Below, piece after piece: positions 58,132 through 64,000 of a stretch of DNA of 64,000 nt. The translations under genes were made by a program, and so were the position numbers. The stretch is taken from assembly GCA_900110635.1 (NCBI GenBank), contig FOEK01000011.1:1-64000 (forward strand), in the 5' to 3' direction. Positions within the stretch are counted from its first letter, which is position 1, and each line of letters begins with the position of its first letter. Under the pieces are notes generated by a model. That model was not told where the DNA came from, did no database searches, and was given only the letters and a program-made list of their open reading frames with translations. This stretch comes from Lachnospiraceae bacterium NE2001 (GTDB lineage: Bacteria > Bacillota > Clostridia > Lachnospirales > Lachnospiraceae).

Positions 58132-59004
58132 ATGAAAGTTGGCGTAATTGGCGCAGGAACAATGGGACAGGGCATTGCTAAGGCATTTGCTCAGGTTGAT
58201 GGATACGAAGTTGCACTTTGCGATATCAAGGCAGAGTGGGCTGAGGGCGGCAAGGATAAGATTGCAAAGGGTTATGCAAGACTTGTTGCTAAAGAGAAGA
58301 TGACACAGGAGCAGGTTGATACAATTCTTGCTAAGATCACTCCAGGACTTAAGGAAGACATCTGTGCAGACTGCGACCTTATTGTAGAAGCTGCATTCGA
58401 GAATATGGAAGTTAAGAAGACAACATTTGCTGAGCTTGACAAGATCTGTAAGCCAGAGTGTATCTTCGCTTCAAACACATCATCACTTTCAATCACAGAG
58501 ATTGGAAATGGTCTTTCAAGACCTATGGTTGGTATGCATTTCTTCAACCCAGCTGACAGAATGAAGCTTGTTGAGGTTATTGCCGGAGTTAACACACCAG
58601 ATGAGACAGTTAAGACAATCGTTGGTATAGCTGAAGCTATCGGTAAGACTCCTGTACAGGTAAATGAGGCTGCTGGTTTCGTTGTAAACAGAATCCTCAT
58701 CCCTATGATCAACGAAGCTGCATTTATCAAGATGGAAGGCGTTTCAGATATCGCTGGTATCGACGCTGCTATGAAGCTTGGTGCTAACCATCCAATGGGA
58801 CCACTTGAGCTTGGTGATTTCGTAGGTCTTGATATCTGCCTTGCAATCATGGATGTTCTTTACGCTGAGACAGGTGACAGCAAGTATCGTGCTTGCCCAC
58901 TTCTTCGTAAGATGGTTCGTGGCGGTAACCTTGGTGTTAAGTCAGGAATGGGCTTCTATAAGTACAACGAAGATCGTACAAAAACACCTGTAGACGCACT
59001 GTAA
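58132..59004 (+). CDS. hbd: 3-hydroxybutyryl-CoA dehydrogenase
   Basis: 290 residues. Reduces acetoacetyl-CoA to 3-hydroxybutyryl-CoA with NAD(P)H. The Rossmann motif GVIGAGTMGQGIAKAFA is at the N-terminus. The catalytic Ser/His/Glu/Asn set is in SNTSSLSITEI near 118 and GMHFFNPADRMKLVEVI near 137; the C-terminal domain carries NHPMGPLELGDFVGLD near 222. GGAGG precedes the ATG. Confidence 0.94.
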   Translation: MKVGVIGAGTMGQGIAKAFAQVDGYEVALCDIKAEWAEGGKDKIAKGYARLVAKEKMTQEQVDTILAKITPGLKEDICADCDLIVEAAFENMEVKKTTFAELDKICKPECIFASNTSSLSITEIGNGLSRPMVGMHFFNPADRMKLVEVIAGVNTPDETVKTIVGIAEAIGKTPVQVNEAAGFVVNRILIPMINEAAFIKMEGVSDIAGIDAAMKLGANHPMGPLELGDFVGLDICLAIMDVLYAETGDSKYRACPLLRKMVRGGNLGVKSGMGFYKYNEDRTKTPVDAL

Positions 59005-59009
59005 GTTTA

Positions 59010-59050
59010 CATAATAATGCGCAAAAGGGACGGACCCCATTGCACATAAT
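59010..59050. repeat. GGGGAC/GTCCCC palindromic repeat, copy 5
   Basis: AATGCGCAA and TTGCACAT(T) arms enclose AAGGGACGGACCCCA. It is closely similar to copy 2 after tyrS, including the flanking TTTACATAATAATG. It lies between hbd and bcd. Confidence 0.7.
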
Positions 59051-59068
59051 ATAAATGGAGGAAAAATC

Positions 59069-60235
59069 ATGGATTTCACACTTGATAAGAAGCATGAGAT
59101 GGCACGTGATCTTTTTAAAGAGTTTGCGGAAAATGAAGTTAAGCCACTTGCTATGGAAATCGACGAGGAGCATAGATTTCCAAGTGAAACAGTTGAGAAG
59201 ATGGCTAAGGCTGGCTTCCTTGGTATTCCTGTACCAAAGGAGTTTGGTGGTCAGGGTTGTGACGTTCTCACATACATTATGGCTGTAGAGGAGATGGCTA
59301 AGGTTTGTGCAACAACCTCAGTTATTCTTTCAGCTCACACATCACTTTGTATCGATCCAATACTTACCTATGGAACACCTGAGCAGAAGGAGAAGTATGT
59401 AGCTGATCTTGCAACAGGTAAGAAGCTTGGTGCATTTGCACTTACAGAGCCAGGTGCTGGTACAGATGCTCAAATGCAGCAGACAAAGGCGGTTCTTGAT
59501 GGAGAAGAGTGGGTTCTTAATGGATCAAAGTGCTTCATCACAAATGGTAAGGTAGCTGATGTATACATTGTAATTGCTGTTACAGGTATCATTGAGAAGC
59601 GTGGACGTAAGATGAAGGAAATCTCAGCGTTCATTGTTGATAAAGATACTCCAGGATTTACATTTGGTACAAAAGAGAACAAGATGGGAATCTGTGGTTC
59701 TTCTACATATGAGCTTATATTCCAGGATGCTCGTATCCCTAAGTCAGCACTTCTTGGTGCTCAGGGCAAGGGCTTTGGAATCGCTATGCATACTCTTGAT
59801 GGTGGTCGTATCGGTATCGCTGCTCAGGCGCTTGGTATCGCAGAAGGCGCTCTTGAGAGAACTATTGCATATACAAAAGAGAGAAAACAGTTCGGCCGTT
59901 CTATTTCAGCTTTCCAGAATACTCAGTTCCAGCTTGCTGATATGGCAACAAAGGTTGAGGCTGCAAAGATGCTTGTATATAAGGCTGCAATGAAGAAGCA
60001 GGAGTTTGCTGATGGCGCTAAGGTTTCATACAGCGTTGAAGCAGCTATGGCTAAGCTTTTCGCAGCTGAGACAGCTATGGAAGTAACAACTAAGGCTGTT
60101 CAGCTTCACGGTGGATACGGTTACATCAAGGAGTACGAGATTGAGCGTATGATGCGTGATGCAAAGATAACAGAAATCTATGAGGGAACCAGCGAAGTTC
60201 AGCGTATGGTTATCTCAGGAAATATATTAGCGTAA
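59069..60235 (+). CDS. bcd: Butyryl-CoA dehydrogenase
   Basis: 388 residues. FAD enzyme that reduces crotonyl-CoA to butyryl-CoA; in Clostridia it works with EtfAB to bifurcate electrons from NADH to crotonyl-CoA and ferredoxin. Acyl-CoA dehydrogenase landmarks: FALTEPGAGTDA near 131, KCFITNGKVADV near 155, QLHGGYGYIKEYEIERMMRDA near 345 and IYEGTSEVQRMVI with the catalytic Glu near 374. GGAGG precedes the ATG. Directly followed by etfB. Confidence 0.95.
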   Translation: MDFTLDKKHEMARDLFKEFAENEVKPLAMEIDEEHRFPSETVEKMAKAGFLGIPVPKEFGGQGCDVLTYIMAVEEMAKVCATTSVILSAHTSLCIDPILTYGTPEQKEKYVADLATGKKLGAFALTEPGAGTDAQMQQTKAVLDGEEWVLNGSKCFITNGKVADVYIVIAVTGIIEKRGRKMKEISAFIVDKDTPGFTFGTKENKMGICGSSTYELIFQDARIPKSALLGAQGKGFGIAMHTLDGGRIGIAAQALGIAEGALERTIAYTKERKQFGRSISAFQNTQFQLADMATKVEAAKMLVYKAAMKKQEFADGAKVSYSVEAAMAKLFAAETAMEVTTKAVQLHGGYGYIKEYEIERMMRDAKITEIYEGTSEVQRMVISGNILA

Positions 60236-60248
60236 GGAGGGTACAGGC

Positions 60249-61043
60249 GTGAAGATAGTTGTTTGTGTAAAACAGGTACCTGATACTAAGGCAGGAGTTA
60301 AGTTCAAGCCAGATGGTACTCTCGATAGAAATGCTATGGTATCCATTATGAATCCAGATGACAAGGCAGGTCTTGAAGCTGCTCTTCGTATTAAGGATGA
60401 AATGGGTGCTGAAAATGTAGAAATTACTGTTGTAACTATGGGTCTTCCTAAGGCAGAGGATGTTCTTCGTGAAGCTCTTGCGATGGGAGCTGATAAGGCT
60501 GTACTTGTTACAGATAGAAGACTTGCTGGTGCTGATACTTGGGCTACATCTCAGACAATCGCAGCAGCAATCAGAAAGCTTGAGTATGATCTTATAATCA
60601 CAGGTCGTCAGGCTATCGATGGTGATACAGCTCAGGTTGGTCCTCAGATATCAGAGCATCTGAATCTGCCACTCATTTCTTATGCTGAGGAGCTTAAGAT
60701 TGAGGGTGACTCTGTAATAGTAAAGAGACAGTATGATGACAGACATCATATCCTCAAGGCTAAGATGCCTTGTCTTATTACAGCTCTTTCAGAGTTAAAT
60801 GAGCCTAGATATATGACTCCAGGTGGAATCTTCGATGCATTTGAAGAGGAAATCACAGTGTGGGATAGAGATGCTCTTGACACACTTGAAGATAGTAACA
60901 TGGGACTTAAGGGTTCTCCTACACAGATTGCAAAGGCTTCCGATAAGGTTGCTAAGGGCGCTGGTGAAAAGGTTGCACCTGAGACTGCAAGTGAAGCAGC
61001 AGACTTTATTCTTGCTAAGCTTGCTGAGAAGTTTGTGATTTAA
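60249..61043 (+). CDS. etfB: Electron transfer flavoprotein beta subunit
   Basis: 264 residues. Small ETF subunit that binds the bifurcating FAD/AMP site and docks on Bcd. MKIVVCVKQVPDTKA opens the protein. GADKAVLVTDRRLAGADTWAT near 80 and LIITGRQAIDGDTAQVGPQ near 116 are family signatures. GTG start at 60249 behind AAGGAGG, 13 nt after bcd. Confidence 0.95.
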   Translation: MKIVVCVKQVPDTKAGVKFKPDGTLDRNAMVSIMNPDDKAGLEAALRIKDEMGAENVEITVVTMGLPKAEDVLREALAMGADKAVLVTDRRLAGADTWATSQTIAAAIRKLEYDLIITGRQAIDGDTAQVGPQISEHLNLPLISYAEELKIEGDSVIVKRQYDDRHHILKAKMPCLITALSELNEPRYMTPGGIFDAFEEEITVWDRDALDTLEDSNMGLKGSPTQIAKASDKVAKGAGEKVAPETASEAADFILAKLAEKFVI

Positions 61044-61056
61044 GGAGGTCCAGAAA

Positions 61057-62115
61057 ATGTCTTTAGAAGAATACAAGGGCGTGTATGTCTTTGCTCAGCA
61101 GATTGATAATCATATCACTGAGATTACATACGAGCTTATGGGTAAGGCTATAGAGCTTGCAAAGGATCTTGATACCGAGGTTGTTGCAGTACTCTGTGGC
61201 TCAGAGATTGAAAATAAGGTATTCCATTTAAAAGAGCATGGAGCAGATAAGGTAATCCTTATCGATGATCCAGAGCTTAAGGAGTACAGAACAGAGCCTT
61301 ATGCACATGCTCTGTCAGAAGTAATAAATAAGTTTAAACCAGATGTATTCCTGATCGGTGCTACAGCAATCGGTCGTGACCTTGCTCCTCGTGTATGTGC
61401 AAGAGTTCATACAGGACTTACAGCTGACTGTACATCACTTGAGATTGGTGACTTCCCACTTAACCCTATTCCTGGTAAGGAAGATGAGCAGAAGCATAAT
61501 CAGCTTCTTATGACAAGACCTGCATTTGGTGGTAACACTATTGCAACAATCGCTTGTCCTGATTTCAGACCTCAGATGGCAACAGTTAGACCTGGTGTTA
61601 TGAAGAGAAGTCCTAAGGAAGTTGGAAGAGAGTGCGAGGTTATAGAGTTTAACCCAGGCTTTACTCCTGACAATAAGTATGTTGAGATTCTTGATGTTAT
61701 CAAGAGTGTTCAGTCATCTGTTGATATACAGAAGGCTAAGATACTTGTAGCTGGTGGTAGAGGTGTTGGTTCAGCTGAGAACTTTAAGCTTCTTCAGGAT
61801 CTTGCGGATGTACTTGGCGGTGAAATTGCCTGCTCACGTGCAGTAGTAGATAATGGATGGCTTTCAAAGGATCGTCAGGTTGGCCAGACAGGTAAGACTG
61901 TTCGTCCACTTGTTTACTTTGCAATTGGTATCTCAGGTGCTATTCAGCATACAGCTGGTATGGAAGAGTCAGAGATCATCATCGCAATCAACAAGGATGA
62001 GTCTGCACCAATTTTTGACGTAGCTGATTACGGAATCGTTGGAGATCTTAACAAGATCGTTCCACTTATTACAGAAGGAATTAAGGCTCGTAAGTCAGAA
62101 GAAGAAGAGGATTAA
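61057..62115 (+). CDS. etfA: Electron transfer flavoprotein alpha subunit
   Basis: 352 residues. The C-terminal FAD-binding domain has the ETF-alpha signature VAGGRGVGSAENFKLLQDL near 229, SRAVVDNGWLSKDRQVGQTGKTV near 265 and AIGISGAIQHTAGM near 290. Partner of EtfB in the Bcd complex. AAGGAGG precedes the ATG. It is the last gene of the butyrate operon, closed by a strong terminator. No butyryl-CoA transferase or butyrate kinase gene lies in this window. Confidence 0.95.
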   Translation: MSLEEYKGVYVFAQQIDNHITEITYELMGKAIELAKDLDTEVVAVLCGSEIENKVFHLKEHGADKVILIDDPELKEYRTEPYAHALSEVINKFKPDVFLIGATAIGRDLAPRVCARVHTGLTADCTSLEIGDFPLNPIPGKEDEQKHNQLLMTRPAFGGNTIATIACPDFRPQMATVRPGVMKRSPKEVGRECEVIEFNPGFTPDNKYVEILDVIKSVQSSVDIQKAKILVAGGRGVGSAENFKLLQDLADVLGGEIACSRAVVDNGWLSKDRQVGQTGKTVRPLVYFAIGISGAIQHTAGMEESEIIIAINKDESAPIFDVADYGIVGDLNKIVPLITEGIKARKSEEEED

Positions 62116-62131
62116 GATAAAATGCTTTTAT

Positions 62132-62168
62132 TACCCCTCAGACCTTTTAAGGTTTGAGGGGTATTTTA
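62132..62168 (+). terminator. Intrinsic terminator of the butyrate operon
   Basis: TACCCCTCAGACC (62132-62144) pairs with GGTTTGAGGGGTA (62151-62163), followed by TTTT. Confidence 0.9.
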
Positions 62169-62240
62169 TTATCATAAAATGCTACTTGTTTGTTATTTTA
62201 TGCTATGTTTTAACATTTTTCGGATTTTCGGTTATTGTGC

Positions 62241-62269
62241 TTGATTTGAAGGGGGTAAATGCATATAAT
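62241..62269 (+). promoter_or_regulatory. Promoter of the carboxyltransferase operon
   Basis: TTGATT (62241-62246) and TATAAT (62264-62269) are spaced by 17 nt. The leader is about 90 nt long; I see no riboswitch in it. Confidence 0.75.
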
Positions 62270-62363
62270 ATAAAAGGCGAAAATTGGTCCTAATGCTATA
62301 TCTAGTGTTTTTTATGCTGGATGCTAAGGATTTTCACTAAATATATTTCAGGAGGAAAGTGTA

Positions 62364-63773
62364 ATGAGCGACAAGCTTAAACTGTCAGCAAGTGAGAGAA
62401 TTGCCAGCTTACTTGATGACGCAAGTTTTGTTGAAATCGGTTCAGAGGTAAGTGCGAGAGCTACTGATTTCAACGAAGGGTCTCTCGATACTCCTAAGGA
62501 CGGAGTGATCACTGGCTACGGACAGATCGGTGGAAGACTTGTATTTGTTTACAGTCAGGATTCAACTGTTCTTGGTGGTGCTATTGGAGAGATGCATGCC
62601 AAGAAGATATCTCATATCTATGGCATGGCAATGAAGGTAGGTGCTCCGGTAATCGGACTGATCGATTGTGCAGGTCTGAGACTCCAGGAGGCTACAGATT
62701 CACTTCACAGCTTTGGTGCACTTTATAAGAAGTTCACTATGGCGTCTGGTGTTATCCCACAGATCACAGCTATATTTGGAAATGCAGGAGGCGGAGCAGC
62801 AGTTCTTACTTCACTTTCTGATTTTACTATAATGGTTGATTCAGCAAAGTTGTTTGTAAACAGCCCTAACGCAGTTGAGGGTAACTATGAGGAGAAGCTT
62901 GATACCTCATCAGCTGAGTTTGTAAGCACTCATAGTAATATGATCGACAAGGTGTGCGACAGCGATGCATCTGCCCTTGCTGAGATTAGGAATCTTATCA
63001 CATTCCTCCCTTCAAATAATGACGATTTTGTAGACGGTGATACAGAGGATGATCTTAACAGAACAATTCCTGGTATCGATGGTTTTGCAGATGATGCTCG
63101 TAAGGTTATAGAGAGTATTGCAGATGATAATATCTTCTATGAGCTTAAGAAGGATTCAGGTGTTGATTTCGTTACTGGATTCATTAAGCTTGGTGGTTTC
63201 TCAGTTGCAGTTGTTGCAAACCAGGAAAAGAAGATGACAGCTATGGGTATCCGTAAGGCTGCTGGACTTGTAAGCTTTGCAGATGCATTTAACATTCCTG
63301 TACTTACTCTTACAAATGTAGATGGCTTCAACAATACACTTAACGACGAGCTTTATATATCAAAGGCTGGCGCTAAGCTTATCTCAGCTTTTGCTGTAGC
63401 TACAGTTCCTAAGGTAAATGTAGTTATCGGCAACGGCTTCGGAAGTGGATATCTTATGATGAATTCACGTTCCCTTGGAGCTGATGTTGTATATGCTTGG
63501 CCAAATGCTAAGATTGGTACTATGGATTCTAAGTATCTTGCAGAAATCCTTGCATCTGATGAGATTGCATCAAGCTCTGACAAGGTTGCTGCTATTAAGG
63601 AAACAGAGAAGAAGATTATTGATTCTCAGACTGGTGCTAAGGCTGCTGCAAGACGCGGCTATGTTGATGATGTTATCGAGCCTGATGCAACAAGAAAGAG
63701 AGTTATTGCAGCATTTGATATGCTTGCTACAAAGAGTGAAGATAGACCATATAAGAAGCACATTGCTTTCTAA
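62364..63773 (+). CDS. Acyl-CoA carboxyltransferase / decarboxylase alpha-type subunit
   Basis: 469 residues. Carboxyltransferase of the MmdA/PccB/GcdA superfamily, made of two crotonase-like halves. Landmarks: DGVITGYGQIGGRLVFVYSQD near 47, GAIGEMHAKKISHIYGMA near 71, GLIDCAGLRLQEA near 97 and IFGNAGGGAAVLTSLSDFTIM near 137; the second half has GNGFGSGYLMMNSR near 353. It moves CO2 between a CoA ester and biotin. With the OadB-like subunit at 28562 it could form a Na+-pumping decarboxylase; the exact CoA ester cannot be told. GGAGG precedes the ATG. Confidence 0.85.
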   Translation: MSDKLKLSASERIASLLDDASFVEIGSEVSARATDFNEGSLDTPKDGVITGYGQIGGRLVFVYSQDSTVLGGAIGEMHAKKISHIYGMAMKVGAPVIGLIDCAGLRLQEATDSLHSFGALYKKFTMASGVIPQITAIFGNAGGGAAVLTSLSDFTIMVDSAKLFVNSPNAVEGNYEEKLDTSSAEFVSTHSNMIDKVCDSDASALAEIRNLITFLPSNNDDFVDGDTEDDLNRTIPGIDGFADDARKVIESIADDNIFYELKKDSGVDFVTGFIKLGGFSVAVVANQEKKMTAMGIRKAAGLVSFADAFNIPVLTLTNVDGFNNTLNDELYISKAGAKLISAFAVATVPKVNVVIGNGFGSGYLMMNSRSLGADVVYAWPNAKIGTMDSKYLAEILASDEIASSSDKVAAIKETEKKIIDSQTGAKAAARRGYVDDVIEPDATRKRVIAAFDMLATKSEDRPYKKHIAF

Positions 63774-63786
63774 GGAGGAGTAATTA

Positions 63787-64000
63787 ATGAAGAAGATTAA
63801 GAAACTGCTCCTGCTTACTATGCTGTTGGCACTAGTTCTTTCTCTTACCGGATGTGGAAAAGAAGAGCCTGCTATTGCTGACAATCTCTACTATGAGGTT
63901 GATGCAAGATCTATGCAGAGTCTTACTCAGATGACCATCAATCAGTATAAATCTCTGGATGATGTTGCTAAGAAGTATTACCTTACTGATGGTAATAATC
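63787..64000 (+). CDS. Lipoprotein, start of gene (runs off window)
   Basis: The first 71 residues are visible. A lipoprotein signal peptide ends in lipobox LTGC (Cys23), followed by KEEPAIADNLYYEVDARSMQ. AAGGAGG lies 8 nt upstream of the ATG, and only 13 nt separate it from the carboxyltransferase gene, so it is in that operon. In related clostridial operons this place is held by a lipoprotein fused to an OadG-like anchor; that remains to be seen beyond the edge. Confidence 0.7.
   Translation, partial: MKKIKKLLLLTMLLALVLSLTGCGKEEPAIADNLYYEVDARSMQSLTQMTINQYKSLDDVAKKYYLTDGNN

Overview
The window looks like a chromosome segment of a butyrate-forming, obligately fermentative Lachnospiraceae-type Firmicute (Clostridia). 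The evidence is a complete butyryl-CoA operon in the order thl-crt-hbd-bcd-etfB-etfA, pyruvate formate-lyase with its activase, subunits of a Na+-translocating decarboxylase, strong GGAGG ribosome-binding sites with frequent TTG/GTG starts, and A+T-rich codon use. The species cannot be fixed from sequence alone; a Coprococcus/Butyrivibrio-like organism is my guess.

Layout. 1-310: the end of an ISNCY-type insertion sequence. 350-727: tRNA-Leu(AAG), followed by palindromic partial copies of its own 3' end and several terminators. 734-3875: a TPP-riboswitch operon with a thiamine-binding DUF77 protein and a ThiXYZ-type ABC importer. 3971-5892: WYL and Lrp/AsnC regulators and a free-standing RNA polymerase alpha-CTD protein. 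6044-7816: acetyltransferase and small hypotheticals. 7838-10467: an amino-acid ABC system in which a lobe-permuted binding domain is fused to the permease and the ATPase carries an extra C-terminal domain. 10547-11341: proC.

11494-28383 is an A+T-rich accessory island and the most interesting part of the window. It holds a CbbX/SpoVK-like AAA+ ATPase, two paralogues of an unrecognised family, a HAD 'RNA-repair' phosphatase beside an RtcB RNA ligase, a PD-(D/E)XK-like nuclease, a WYL regulator with broken relics of itself and of a probable DUF2779 gene, a DnaA paralogue lacking the usual N-terminal domain, a P-loop-less AAA/DnaA-like protein, three SLOG-like proteins and several small unknowns. 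Four transcription units in it start from one shared element: terminator, then TATGTGACA-like box, 21 nt, then a TATGAT/TACAAT box inside a dyad. This suggests that RNA repair, the DnaA-like proteins and the SLOG proteins are one regulon, plausibly a stress or defence system. No integrase, phage structural genes or CRISPR array are visible.

28562-43997 returns to housekeeping and lineage genes: decarboxylase beta and a gamma-like subunit, a large lipoprotein on the minus strand, a KAP P-loop NTPase, a STAS-kinase fusion, a condensation-fold protein, a MATE exporter, an O-antigen-ligase-like membrane protein, tyrS, a pseudo-receiver protein convergent with an XRE regulator, thyA and folA. 44116-52465 is a compact locus of unusual proteins: a YbjQ-like/zinc-ribbon protein, a TPR protein with a long Glu-Pro repeat, a giant Ala/Lys/Glu coiled coil ending in a P-loop-less AAA-like domain, and an MreB-like actin. 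52719-55816 is pflB-pflA. 56008-62115 is the butyrate operon. 62364-64000 begins a carboxyltransferase operon that runs off the window.

A short palindromic repeat built on GGGGAC/GTCCCC occurs in at least five intergenic positions, two of them inside the butyrate operon.
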